64,000 nucleotides of DNA from Streptomyces himalayensis subsp. himalayensis (GTDB taxonomy: Bacteria > Actinomycetota > Actinomycetes > Streptomycetales > Streptomycetaceae). How positions within the stretch are numbered: position 1 is the first letter of the stretch; each line of letters begins with the position of its first letter. The DNA lies in contig NZ_JACEHE010000013.1 in NCBI RefSeq assembly GCF_013778455.1, positions 124,001 through 188,000 of the forward strand, read 5' to 3'. A program made the translations under genes and the position numbers. The notes below the pieces were generated by a model. It was not told the DNA's origin, ran no database searches, and worked only from the letters and a program-made list of their open reading frames with translations. Below are positions 25,265 to 33,564 of this stretch, in pieces.

Positions 25265-26380
25265 TCAGCTGCCCGCGTACGTGCTGAGCAACCGGGCGTA
25301 CTCGGCCCCGGTCACCGGGATCACCGTGCCGTGCCGGGGGCTGGCGGGCAGCTGGTAGTTCTCCGACGGCGTCCACTTGCCCGTGCTGAGGCCGGTGGTC
25401 TCGAAGGGGATGTAGCCGCGGCCGCCGAACTCGTCGATGAACAGGTACCACTTGTCCTCGGTGTTCGACTTGAAGATCGTCGGGCCCTCGCCACGGTCGA
25501 TCGCGCCCTTGCCGATGCAGTCGGCCACGAAGTCGTACGAGGTTTCCGTCAGCGTGTCCGACTTCTCGGCGGTGATGAACTTCGAGCAGGGCGTGCCGGA
25601 TGACGGGTCGCGCTCGTCCTTGGTGAAGCGGTAGTAGGTGCCGCCGTCCTTGATGACGGTGGAGTCGATCACCGAGTAACCGGGGTCGTTCCATACCTTG
25701 GGCTCGCTGAAGGTGCGGAAGTCCTTCGTCGTCGCGTAGAGCATCTTGTTGTACGTCGAGCCGGTGTGGTCCGGGTCGTCCTCCGCGTAGAGCTTCGAGG
25801 CCCAGAACACGACGTACTCGCCGAGCTTCTCGTCGTAGTACGCCTCGGGTGCCCAGGTGTTGCCGGCCGTGTCGGGTGAGACCCTGACCAGGCGCTGGTC
25901 GGTCCAGTGGACCAGGTCCGTCGACTCCCACACCATGATCGACTTGCTGCCGGTGCGCTGCACCTCGTCCCAAGTGCCGCTGCTGTTCTGGTACATCCGC
26001 AGGTCGGTGGCGATCAGATAGAACTTGTCGCCCTCGGGGGAGCGGATGACGAACGGGTCGCGCAGGCCCTTCTCGCCGAGGGTGGAGGTGAGGACCGGCT
26101 TTCCGCCGTTCAGCTCTCGCCAGTGCAGCGGGTCGTTGCCGCGGCTGAGAGCCATCCGGATCTGTTCGCCGTCGGCCGTGCCCTCACCGGTGAAGTAGGT
26201 GAAGAGATAGCCGGCGTACTTGGGTCTTGTCTGGGTCACGGACTGCGCTCCGGTCTGGGCTGGGCTGGGTGGGGCGGTGAGGATGCTCGCGAGCAGGGCG
26301 AGGAGCGCGAGCAGTGGAAGGACGAGGGCCCTGGGGGCGGCCTTCGCCACGAGGAGCGTGCGGGCTGTGCGGGGAGCCAT
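25265..26380 (-). CDS. Secreted GH43-family glycoside hydrolase
   Basis: A 371-residue secreted protein. An Arg-rich start and a long Leu/Ala signal (about residues 1-42) precede a beta-propeller: YLFTYFTGEGTADGEQIRMA, LRDPFVIRSPEGDKFYLIAT with a family Asp, WAPEAYYDEKLGEYVVFW, YSVIDSTVIKDGGTYYRFTK and DRGEGPTIFKSNTEDKWYLF with a possible general-acid Glu. Such GH43 enzymes act on arabinan or arabinoxylan side chains. AGGA lies six bases before ATG 26380. It is the only pectin-locus gene on the minus strand here apart from the PL3 lyase, so it has its own promoter. Confidence 0.85.
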   Translation of the reverse strand: MAPRTARTLLVAKAAPRALVLPLLALLALLASILTAPPSPAQTGAQSVTQTRPKYAGYLFTYFTGEGTADGEQIRMALSRGNDPLHWRELNGGKPVLTSTLGEKGLRDPFVIRSPEGDKFYLIATDLRMYQNSSGTWDEVQRTGSKSIMVWESTDLVHWTDQRLVRVSPDTAGNTWAPEAYYDEKLGEYVVFWASKLYAEDDPDHTGSTYNKMLYATTKDFRTFSEPKVWNDPGYSVIDSTVIKDGGTYYRFTKDERDPSSGTPCSKFITAEKSDTLTETSYDFVADCIGKGAIDRGEGPTIFKSNTEDKWYLFIDEFGGRGYIPFETTGLSTGKWTPSENYQLPASPRHGTVIPVTGAEYARLLSTYAGS

Positions 26381-26545
26381 GGCACATCCTGGGGGAGTTT
26401 GGTGGTTTCTGTGGGGTGAACCGCAGTCGGAGTGTCGGCAGACGGCTCCCGCTCCGTCAATCCGTGTGCACGAATCTCGGGCGCATCGAAACTTTCGGCG
26501 CATGCCCGCGGCAACCCTTTCCGGCCGCGGCGGCGACAAGGGACC

Positions 26546-26594
26546 GGAAGCGGGCCGGGGGACCGACCACCCTCCAGTCCCCCGGCCCGCTTCC
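26546..26594. terminator. Perfect 18-bp inverted repeat upstream of the lyase remnant
   Basis: GGAAGCGGGCCGGGGGAC (26546-26563) pairs fully with GTCCCCCGGCCCGCTTCC (26577-26594) across a 13-base loop. It sits in the gap between the divergent GH43 and remnant genes, 28 bases before the remnant GTG, so it would act as an attenuator in that transcript or as a protective 5' stem. Confidence 0.55.
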
Positions 26595-26622
26595 GCCCCA
26601 CCCCCCAAGGAAAGGAACCGCA

Positions 26623-26788
26623 GTGAGCATCCGCTCCGGACGCCACCGCAGGATCCACACCCTCTCGTTCGCCGTCGCGGTCGCCGCGGGGCGGGCTGCC
26701 GTACGGCGCCCGCAAGGCGGACGGCTCGCTGCCCGCCACCACGTTCCTCACGACCGGTTCGACCACCATCGGGTCGAACATGAACTGA
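26623..26788 (+). pseudogene. Remnant of a secreted pectate lyase: signal peptide joined to the last 30 residues
   Basis: From GTG 26623, preceded by AAAGGAA, comes a signal-like start (SIRSGRHRRIHTLSFAVAVAAG). Within 60-70 bases the sequence becomes the tail YGARKADGSLPATTFLTTGS ... TTIGSNMN in the next frame, ending at TGA 26788. That tail is closely similar to the end of the PL9-like lyase at 24127 (NARQSDGSLPATSFLTTGSS...). The catalytic middle, some 300 residues or more, is gone and the frame is lost, so this is an internally deleted paralogue. An assembly collapse between two similar lyase genes is the main alternative. Confidence 0.8.
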
Positions 26789-26825
26789 CAGCGGCCGTCC
26801 CTCGTCCCTGTCCCGGGCATGTACG

Positions 26826-26866
26826 GAGCCGCCGCCTCCACGGGGGGAAGAGGGAGGCGGCGGCTC
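26826..26866. terminator. Bidirectional terminator between the lyase remnant and the PL3 lyase
   Basis: GAGCCGCCGCCTCC (26826-26839) pairs perfectly with GGAGGCGGCGGCTC (26853-26866) with a 13-base loop. It lies between two convergent genes, 38 bases after the remnant stop and 41 before the PL3 stop. Confidence 0.75.
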
Positions 26867-26907
26867 TCTCGGACGGGCTCAGGCGTCGGGGGGCGACGCG
26901 GGACCCG

Positions 26908-27738
26908 TCAGTCGTAGGTCAGATCGGAGGCGGTGTAGCGGCAGTACGTGCCGTCCGGGCCGCTGCCGATCTGAACCGGCTCATCACCTGTGTTGTTGCC
27001 CTTGAAGCGGACGCACGGCTTGATCTTCTTGCCGCTGTCGCCGTGGATCCGGACGTTGCGCAGTGCCGCCGTGTCGCCGTAGTTCGCGTTGATGCCGACG
27101 ATCGAACCGCCCGGCGCGGTCACGTCCACGTCGTTGACGATGATGGACCGCTTGTACTGCGTCGAGCAGTTGCCGCGCGAGCGCACCAGCTTGCCGAAGT
27201 CCGCCACCTGGAACTTGGTGATGACGAGCTTTCCGGCGCCGTTGAACTGGAAGACCTTGTCCGACGCCTTCTTCGCGCCGCCGCCGTACACCGTGTACAC
27301 GGCCGACGACGAGGTGCCCCTGAAGGTGGCGGCGTCCTCGCCGACGTCCTCCCACCACACGTTCCGCAGGGTGCAACTGCCCTGGCAGTGGATGCCGTCG
27401 GCAGCCGGCGCGCCGAGGATGACGTCCTTGAGCACGGCCCCGTCCTTCAGCTTGAAGACCGGGTCCTGGCCCTCCTCCTGGCCGTCGCCGCCGAGGGCAC
27501 CGCTGCCGTAGTACCGCTTCAGCCCGCCGTCGAGCGTGCCCGACACCGTGATGGTGGAGGAGACCGCCTGGGTGCCCTTGGCCGTCGGCCACGCGGCGGC
27601 CGCACCGGCCGGGGAGAGCATCGCACTCGTCATGAGGGCGGCACCGGTCAGCGCGAACGCGCCCGCCCCCGCGATGACGGCGCGCCTCCTGGCGGCCCGC
27701 CGCCGGTGCCGGTAACGGTCTCCGGTTCTTGAGGCCAT
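26908..27738 (-). CDS. Secreted pectate lyase, polysaccharide lyase family 3
   Basis: A 276-residue protein. The N-terminus has many Arg residues and a hydrophobic run (AVIAGAGAFALTGAALM) that act as signal peptide to about residue 48. The PL3 pattern is clear: GGDGQEEGQDPVFKLKDGAVLKDVILG, APAADGIHCQGSCTLRNVWWEDVGEDAATF (calcium and active-site acids), and KFQVADFGKLVRSRGNCS with the conserved Lys/Arg. PL3 enzymes are small calcium-dependent lyases acting on polygalacturonate. It is transcribed alone on the minus strand and marks the right edge of the pectin locus. Confidence 0.9.
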   Translation of the reverse strand: MASRTGDRYRHRRRAARRRAVIAGAGAFALTGAALMTSAMLSPAGAAAAWPTAKGTQAVSSTITVSGTLDGGLKRYYGSGALGGDGQEEGQDPVFKLKDGAVLKDVILGAPAADGIHCQGSCTLRNVWWEDVGEDAATFRGTSSSAVYTVYGGGAKKASDKVFQFNGAGKLVITKFQVADFGKLVRSRGNCSTQYKRSIIVNDVDVTAPGGSIVGINANYGDTAALRNVRIHGDSGKKIKPCVRFKGNNTGDEPVQIGSGPDGTYCRYTASDLTYD

Positions 27739-27855
27739 GATCCGTTCCTCCGGGGGTGCGGGTAACCGACGCTTGCGTCTTGTGGTTGCCGCTGCCCCGC
27801 GGAGTGGTTGCCTCGTGAAGGGAATTTTCTTCCTGGCGCGCCGTGCCGGCCCGCG

Positions 27856-28683
27856 TCAGTCGTCGGAGACCGGCGCGAAGTCGCCCCGTACCTCGAAGCG
27901 TTCGCCGCCCGCCTCGGCCGTCGCCGCATACCAGTCGTCACCGGCGTCCCGGTCGCCGCGCTCGTGGTTGTACTGCCCTGCGAACACGTACTCGCCCACC
28001 GGCACGGTTGCCCCGTCCTTGAGCGTCCAGCGGTAGACGAGGAAGCCGTCCCTCTCCTCCACCGTGTAGACGAAGTCCTGTTCGGGCAGGGACCGCCAGC
28101 CGCCGGTCGAGGAGACGCCAGCGGTCTTCGCGACCCGCAGCTCGACGGTCAGCGACGTCAGCACCTTGCTCGTCTTGACCGTCACATCGCTCTGCGCCCA
28201 GTACTCGCCGCTGCCCGGGTCGATCGACCCGTCCGACCACAGGGGCCCGTCCTCGGTGCGTGCCGGGGGCGGCGCCTGCGGGGTGCGCGACGGCTCGTGC
28301 TGCCCCTGCGTGGGCGACGGTTTGGGGCTCGCCTTCGCGGAGCGCGAGGGGGACGGCTTGGGCGTCTCGGGCGACGGCGATGCCTGGCTCGTCGTCACAG
28401 ACGGGGACGGCTCCGGGGTCGGTGACACCGCCACCCTCTGTTCGGAGGTGTCGTCGCGTACGACGGAGGCGACCGCGTAGCCGCCGACGGCCATCACGCC
28501 CGCAACGGCCGCCGTGGCGCCGACGATCCGCGCCCAGGCCAGCACCGGACGCGGCGCAAGGCGGTGGGTGCCGGACACGTCCGGGGCGGCCATGCCGCGC
28601 TCGACGCGCGCCAGCATCCGTGCCCGGTCGGGCTGGTGAGCGCCGGCCGCCTCGCGCAGCCTGGTGCGCAGTTCGTCGTCCAT
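27856..28683 (-). CDS. Membrane-anchored protein partner of the SigE-family sigma factor (possible anti-sigma or surface sensor)
   Basis: A 275-residue protein. Residues 1-50 are cytoplasmic (MDDELRTRLREAAGAHQPDR...). One membrane helix follows at about 51-72 (IVGATAAVAGVMAVGGYAVA), then a Pro/Ser/Lys-rich extracytoplasmic stalk (SPSPETPKPSPSRSAKASPK). The C-terminal domain of about 135 residues (TEDGPLWSDGSIDPG onward) is not one I recognise. Its ATG overlaps the sigma factor stop by one base (TGATG). The position and topology suggest control of that sigma factor, but the short N-terminus lacks a recognisable zinc-type anti-sigma motif, so this is inferred. Confidence 0.7.
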   Translation of the reverse strand: MDDELRTRLREAAGAHQPDRARMLARVERGMAAPDVSGTHRLAPRPVLAWARIVGATAAVAGVMAVGGYAVASVVRDDTSEQRVAVSPTPEPSPSVTTSQASPSPETPKPSPSRSAKASPKPSPTQGQHEPSRTPQAPPPARTEDGPLWSDGSIDPGSGEYWAQSDVTVKTSKVLTSLTVELRVAKTAGVSSTGGWRSLPEQDFVYTVEERDGFLVYRWTLKDGATVPVGEYVFAGQYNHERGDRDAGDDWYAATAEAGGERFEVRGDFAPVSDD

Positions 28684-29252
28684 CAGTCCCTCCCCTCCGC
28701 AGGCCGAGTCAGGCTCGGGGCAGTCGCCGCCGCGTGCATCCGCCGGGGCGCGTCCACCGCGCCCAGCGATCGTTCCAGTTCCGACATGGCCTTCGACGTC
28801 TGGCTCTTCACCGTACCGACCGAGATGCCGAGGGCGAGAGCGGTGTCCTTCTCGGACAGGTCGAAGGCGTGTCGCAGCACGACGCAGGCCCTCTTGCGGA
28901 ACGGCAGCCGCCGCAGGGCCTCTTGGACGTCGACGACCGCGGAGACATCCGGGTTCTCGGTCCTCTCGTCACGGTGCGACCAGAACAGGGCGATTCGCCG
29001 TCGCTCCCGCACCGCGCTGCGTATCCGTGTGCGGGCGAGGTTCGCGACGACGCCTCGCGCATACGCCACCGGGTGGTCGGCCGCGCGCACGCGGTCCCAG
29101 CGATGCCACAGCGCCAACAACGCGTCGGCCGCCAGATCGTCGGCGGCATCGGACTCCCCGGTCAACAGATTGGCCAGCCGCGCAAGTTCGGCGTAGTGGT
29201 TCTCGAAGAAGGCATGGAACTCCGCGTCCGGGTCGTCGACACCAGTACCCAC
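28683..29252 (-). CDS. SigE-family ECF RNA polymerase sigma factor
   Basis: A 189-residue sigma factor. Region 2 spans about residues 8-75 (FHAFFENHYAELARLANLLTG, DDLAADALLALWHRWDRV) and region 4 about 115-165 (VDVQEALRRLPFRKRACVVL, DLSEKDTALALGISVGTVKS) with the helix-turn-helix. Length and pattern match the actinobacterial SigE subfamily of ECF factors. GTG 29252 has GGAGGAA at proper spacing and starts just before region 2; longer in-frame openings upstream have no support. It is co-transcribed with the membrane protein after it. The inducing signal is unknown. Confidence 0.88.
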   Translation of the reverse strand: MGTGVDDPDAEFHAFFENHYAELARLANLLTGESDAADDLAADALLALWHRWDRVRAADHPVAYARGVVANLARTRIRSAVRERRRIALFWSHRDERTENPDVSAVVDVQEALRRLPFRKRACVVLRHAFDLSEKDTALALGISVGTVKSQTSKAMSELERSLGAVDAPRRMHAAATAPSLTRPAEGRD

Positions 29253-29519
29253 GGGTTCCTCCCCTTCCCCCTGCGCCCCGCGCGTGCATGCGGGTATACG
29301 CGTCCGGTGGTGTCCGTGATGTGTGCGGTCTGTGTTGCCCCCGTGCTCGCCGAGGCGAGAAGCGAGAGCGTACCAGTGAGTACACAAGGATTCGAACGAC
29401 CTGCACAGCCTCGTACGATTCGCCGAACCCTTTCCGTAACACGAGGAAAACCTGAAACGGGTTCACGACGGGGACAATCCAGCCAGCATCCGCATGCATG
29501 ATCCAAGGAGCCCGATTCC

Positions 29520-30980
29520 ATGCCCGAGACCAGCAAGACGAGCCAGGTGACCGGCCGGCCACCGGCAGGCGGCGCGGCCGCCGACCCCCTGGACCGGTTC
29601 TTCCACATCACCGCCCGGGGCTCGTCGTTCGCCCGTGAGATACGCGGCGGCTTCGCCACGTTCTTCACCATGGCCTACATCCTCGTGCTCAACCCGATCA
29701 TCCTGGGCAGCGCGAAGGACAAGTTCGGCCATCAGCTGGACGGGGCCGAACTGGTCACCGCCACCGCACTGGTGGCCGCCGTGATGACCGTGATCATGGG
29801 TGTCGGCGGAAACCTTCCGCTCGCGCTGGCCGCGGGTCTCGGGCTGAACGCCGTCGTCGCGTTCCAGATAGCCCCGCTGATGAGCTGGGCCGACGCGATG
29901 GGCCTCGTGGTCCTCGAAGGCCTGCTCATCTGCGTCCTGGTCGTCACCGGGCTCCGCGAAGCGGTCATGCACGCCATTCCGCAGCCGCTGAAGCAGGCCA
30001 TCAGCGTCGGCATCGGCCTGTTCATCGCGTTCATCGGCTTCGTCGACGCCGGGTTCGTCACCCGTATCCCGGACGCCGCGAACACCACCGTGCCGGTTCA
30101 GCTGGGCGGCACCGGCGCGCTTGCCGGATGGCCGATCCTCGTCTTCTGTCTCGGTGTGCTGCTGACCATCGGGCTGCTCGCGCGCAAGGTCAAGGGCGCG
30201 ATCCTCATCAGCATCGTGGTGATGACCGTGCTGGCCGTCGTCATCAACGCGGCCGCGGACGTGAAGACATGGGGCCTGACCACGCCCAAGGTCCCCGACG
30301 ACGTCGTCGCCGCACCGGACTTCGGGCTGCTCGGCGACTTCAGCCTCTTCGGCTCGTTCGCCGAGACCGGCGCCCTCACCGTGATCCTGCTGCTCTTCAC
30401 GCTCATCCTGTCGGACTTCTTCGACACCATGGGCACCGTCGTCGGCATCAGCGCCGAGGCCGGGCTGCTCGACGAGGACGGCAAGGTGCCGAACCTCGGC
30501 CGCGTCCTTCTCATCGACGGTGCCGCGGCGGTCGCGGGCGGCGCGGCATCGGCGTCCTCCAGCACCTCGTACATCGAGTCCGCCGCGGGCGTAGGCGAGG
30601 GCGCCCGCACCGGCTTCGCCAACCTGGTCACCGGTGGCCTGTTCGCGCTGGCCCTGTTCCTGACGCCGCTGCTCACCATCGTCCCGCTGCAGGCGGCCGC
30701 CCCGGCGCTCGTCGCGGTCGGCTTCCTGATGATGACGCAGGTCAAGCACATCGACTGGGACCGCTACGACATCGCGATCCCCGCGTTCCTGACCATCGCG
30801 GTCATGCCGTTCACGTACTCCATCACCAACGGCATCGGCGCCGGCTTCCTCGCGTACGTCGTCATCAAGGCGGTCCTGGGCAAGGCCCGCGAGGTGCACT
30901 GGCTGCTGTGGGGCGCGTCGGCACTGTTCCTCGTGTACTTCGCGATCGATCCGCTGGAGCAGTTGCTGGGCGTGAAGTGA
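29520..30980 (+). CDS. NCS2/AzgA-type purine (guanine/hypoxanthine) permease
   Basis: A 486-residue membrane protein with about 13 hydrophobic spans. AzgA-like signatures are AREIRGGFATFFTMAYILVLNP near the start, GGNLPLALAAGLGLNAVVAF, and LILSDFFDTMGTVVGISAEAGL in the middle, followed by ASSSTSYIESAAGVGEGART. These proteins import hypoxanthine, guanine or adenine with protons. The 267 bases upstream, divergent from the sigma factor, hold its promoter; I saw no purine riboswitch. A strong hairpin follows the gene. The substrate is assigned by family only. Confidence 0.88.
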   Translation: MPETSKTSQVTGRPPAGGAAADPLDRFFHITARGSSFAREIRGGFATFFTMAYILVLNPIILGSAKDKFGHQLDGAELVTATALVAAVMTVIMGVGGNLPLALAAGLGLNAVVAFQIAPLMSWADAMGLVVLEGLLICVLVVTGLREAVMHAIPQPLKQAISVGIGLFIAFIGFVDAGFVTRIPDAANTTVPVQLGGTGALAGWPILVFCLGVLLTIGLLARKVKGAILISIVVMTVLAVVINAAADVKTWGLTTPKVPDDVVAAPDFGLLGDFSLFGSFAETGALTVILLLFTLILSDFFDTMGTVVGISAEAGLLDEDGKVPNLGRVLLIDGAAAVAGGAASASSSTSYIESAAGVGEGARTGFANLVTGGLFALALFLTPLLTIVPLQAAAPALVAVGFLMMTQVKHIDWDRYDIAIPAFLTIAVMPFTYSITNGIGAGFLAYVVIKAVLGKAREVHWLLWGASALFLVYFAIDPLEQLLGVK

Positions 30981-31011
30981 CCAGCGTCAGGTGACACAGC
31001 GAGGTGACAAA

Positions 31012-31045
31012 GAGGGCCGCCCCCGGGGGACTGGGGGCGGCCCTC
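31012..31045. terminator. Bidirectional terminator between the purine permease and the penicillin-binding protein
   Basis: GAGGGCCGCCCCC (31012-31024) pairs with GGGGGCGGCCCTC (31033-31045) across 8 bases. It lies 31 bases after one stop and 38 before the convergent one. Confidence 0.8.
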
Positions 31046-31083
31046 GCCTGTGGGGCCGGACGGCCCTGTGGGAGCGCGGTGGC

Positions 31084-32541
31084 TCAGTTCTGCTGCAATG
31101 CGGCCCGCATCATCGCCTTCGCGATCGGCGCCGCCAGACCGTTGCCGCTGACCTCCGAGCGGGCCGCGTCCGACTGCTCCACGACCACGGCGACCGCGAC
31201 CTCCTTGCCGCTGCTGTCGTCCTTCGCATACGACGTGAACCAGGCGTACGGCGTCTTGCTGTTGTTCTCGCCGTGCTGCGCCGTACCGGTCTTGCCGCCC
31301 ACCGTCGCGCCCGCTATCTGCGCGTTGGTGCCCGTGCCCTCCTCGACCACCGTGACCATCGCCGACTGCAACTGCTCGGCCGTGGACGAGCTGACGATCC
31401 GCTTCGTGTCCGTGCTGTCGTCGTAGTCCCGCAGCACGTTGCCGTCCGAGTCGCTGATCTGCGACACCATGTGCGGCGACACCAGCTCGCCGCCGTTGGC
31501 GATCGCCGCCGACACCATCGCCATCTGCAGCGGCGTCGCGGTGACGTCGAACTGCCCGATACCGGACAGGCCCGTCTGCGCCTTGTCCATGTCCGACGGA
31601 TAGACGCTCTCGTACGCCCGTACCGGCACATCCAGCTCGGCGTCGTTGAAGCCGAACTTCTGCGCCATCGCCTTCACCTTGTCCTGGCCGAGGTCGACGG
31701 CCATCTTCGCGAAGACGTTGTTGCACGAGTACTGCAGGGCGGTGCGGATCGTGGCGTTCTCGCAGGGTGCTGCGTCGTTCTCGTTGCTGAGCACCGAGGT
31801 GGTGCCGGGCAGTGTGTAAGGGTCCGGGCTGTCCGTCCTGGTGTCCACCGAGGAGTACAGACCGTTCTCCAGCGCCGCCGCCGCGACGACCAGCTTGAAC
31901 GTCGAGCCGGGCGGCAGCGGCTGGCGCAGCGCACGGTTCGTCATCGGCTTGTCGCTGTCCTGGGTCAGCGCCTTCCACGCCGCGGAGTCCGTGGTGCCGC
32001 TGATCTCCGACGGATCGTACGAGGGCGTCGAGACCAGGCCGAGGATCTTGCCCGTGGACGGATCGATGGCGACGGCCGCGCCCTTCTTGCCGCCGAGCGC
32101 GTCGTACGCCGCCTTCTGCACGTCCGGGTCGATGGTGGTCACCACGTCGCCGGGATCGGCGCGCTTGCCCGTGACCGTGTCGACGGGGTTCTTCAGCCGG
32201 GTGTCCGTGCCGTCGAGCAGATCCTCGTAGATCCCCTCGAGCTGCGTCGCCCCGTACACCTGCGAGCTGTAGCCCGTCACCGCCGCGTACAGCGTGCCGT
32301 CCTTGTACGTGCGCTTGTAGGCGAGGTCGCTGCCCGTCGTGCGCTCGGAGCCGGTGATCGCCTCACCGGCCACGATGATGTCGCCCAGCGGGTACGCGTA
32401 CTGCTCGATCGCGTTCCGCCGGTTGTTCTTGTTGTCCGCGAGGGCCTGGCCTTCGTAGAACTGCACCCAGGTCGCCCTGACCAGCAGGGCGAGCACGAGG
32501 AGCAGGCTGAAGACCGAGGCGCGCCTGATCGTTTTGTTCAT
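31084..32541 (-). CDS. Class B penicillin-binding protein (PbpA/FtsI-like transpeptidase)
   Basis: A 485-residue cell-wall transpeptidase. One N-terminal membrane anchor (ASVFSLLLVLALLVRATWV, about residues 8-26) is followed by a dimerisation domain (NNRRNAIEQYAYPLGDI). The transpeptidase domain has the three active-site motifs: PGSTFKLV (SxxK, Ser near residue 228), SCNN (SxN) and KTGTAQ (KTG). It cross-links peptidoglycan and would be a beta-lactam target. In many actinobacteria its relatives sit beside rodA/ftsW, but here it is alone. ATG 32541 fits the anchor. Confidence 0.9.
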   Translation of the reverse strand: MNKTIRRASVFSLLLVLALLVRATWVQFYEGQALADNKNNRRNAIEQYAYPLGDIIVAGEAITGSERTTGSDLAYKRTYKDGTLYAAVTGYSSQVYGATQLEGIYEDLLDGTDTRLKNPVDTVTGKRADPGDVVTTIDPDVQKAAYDALGGKKGAAVAIDPSTGKILGLVSTPSYDPSEISGTTDSAAWKALTQDSDKPMTNRALRQPLPPGSTFKLVVAAAALENGLYSSVDTRTDSPDPYTLPGTTSVLSNENDAAPCENATIRTALQYSCNNVFAKMAVDLGQDKVKAMAQKFGFNDAELDVPVRAYESVYPSDMDKAQTGLSGIGQFDVTATPLQMAMVSAAIANGGELVSPHMVSQISDSDGNVLRDYDDSTDTKRIVSSSTAEQLQSAMVTVVEEGTGTNAQIAGATVGGKTGTAQHGENNSKTPYAWFTSYAKDDSSGKEVAVAVVVEQSDAARSEVSGNGLAAPIAKAMMRAALQQN

Positions 32542-32660
32542 GCCGTCCAGAAGGACGAGCGGGGTGGAGGCGATCGTTCCCCGTGAGTCCCGTTACGACC
32601 GGTTTCTCACGGACTTCTCATACTCTGCGTGGGCCGGTTCGTTCCGGGGAGACGGGCGGG

Positions 32661-33434
32661 TCAGAGCCTCCGCGTCGCCAGGGTCAGGCGGTCGCGCGCG
32701 TCGAACAGGGCGTCCTTGACCATCTGCTCGTGGGCCGGGGTCAGACGGGCGACCGGTACGGAGCAGCTGATCGCGTCGCGCGCCGGTGTGCGGTAGGGGA
32801 TCGCGACGCCGAAGCAGCGCAGGCCGAGCGTGTTCTCCTCGCGGTCCACCGCGAAGCCCTGCTCGCGGACCTGGTGCAGCTCCTCGATCAGTTTCTCGCG
32901 GTCGGTGATCGTGTGCTCGGTGAGCGCGGGCAGCGTCTCCGGCAGCAGCTTGCGGACCTGCTCGTCGGTGTGCGTGGCCAGCAGCGCCTTGCCGAGGGAC
33001 GTCGAGTGGGCGGGCAGCCGGCGGCCGACGCGTGTGAAGGGGCGCAGATAGTGCTGCGACTGGCGCGTGGCGAGGTAGACGACGTTCGTGCCGTCGAGGC
33101 GCGCCAGGTGGATCGTCTCCGTCGTGTCGTCGGAGAGCCGGTCCAGCGTCGTCCGGGCGGCCGTCACGACCTCGTCGCCGTCGATGTACGACGTGCCGAC
33201 GAGGAGGGCGCGGACGCCGATGCCGTACCGCGTGCCCGTCGCGTCCGTCTCGACCCAGCCCAGCTCGACCAGCGTGCGCAGCAGCATGTAGAGGCTGGAC
33301 TTGGGGTACCCGACGGCCTCCTGGACCACGGCGAGCGAGTGCATTCCGGGGCGGCCGGCGAAGTACTCCAGCAATTCCACCGTGCGCACCGCGGACTTGA
33401 CCTGCGACCCGCCGCCCGTCTCGCCTGCCGACAT
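32661..33434 (-). CDS. IclR-family transcriptional regulator
   Basis: A 257-residue regulator. Residues about 10-75 form the winged helix (VKSAVRTVELLEYFAGRPG, GYPKSSLYMLLRTLVELGWV). Residues about 85-255 are the GAF-like effector domain (RLSDDTTETIHLARLDGTNV, LPAHSTSLGKALLATHT, ISCSVPVARLTPAHEQM). IclR proteins respond to small carboxylates, sugar acids and aromatics. It is divergent from the aldehyde dehydrogenase gene and probably controls it through the shared 130-base gap, where an inverted repeat is found at 33496-33513. Confidence 0.9.
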   Translation of the reverse strand: MSAGETGGGSQVKSAVRTVELLEYFAGRPGMHSLAVVQEAVGYPKSSLYMLLRTLVELGWVETDATGTRYGIGVRALLVGTSYIDGDEVVTAARTTLDRLSDDTTETIHLARLDGTNVVYLATRQSQHYLRPFTRVGRRLPAHSTSLGKALLATHTDEQVRKLLPETLPALTEHTITDREKLIEELHQVREQGFAVDREENTLGLRCFGVAIPYRTPARDAISCSVPVARLTPAHEQMVKDALFDARDRLTLATRRL

Positions 33435-33495
33435 CCGCTTGACCCCTTCGTTCGCCGGAAATAGTCTCCGAAGACACGTTCATCATCAGAGACAG

Positions 33496-33513
33496 TGTTC
33501 AGCATATCGAACA
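33496..33513. promoter_or_regulatory. Candidate IclR operator TGTTC-N8-GAACA
   Basis: TGTTC and GAACA flank AGCATATC in the gap between the divergent iclR and aldehyde dehydrogenase genes. Five-base arms with an AT-rich centre are in keeping with IclR-type sites. Binding is inferred. Confidence 0.45.
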
Positions 33514-33564
33514 GCCCTGGTGAGTGGCACAAGAACTGCGGCATTACATCAGGAGGGACCCGCG

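Noticed and set aside
26314..27732. A 472-codon plus-strand frame across the lyase remnant and the PL3 gene
   Set aside because: It only borrows the remnant's signal peptide frame and then runs antisense to PL3, with no family pattern.
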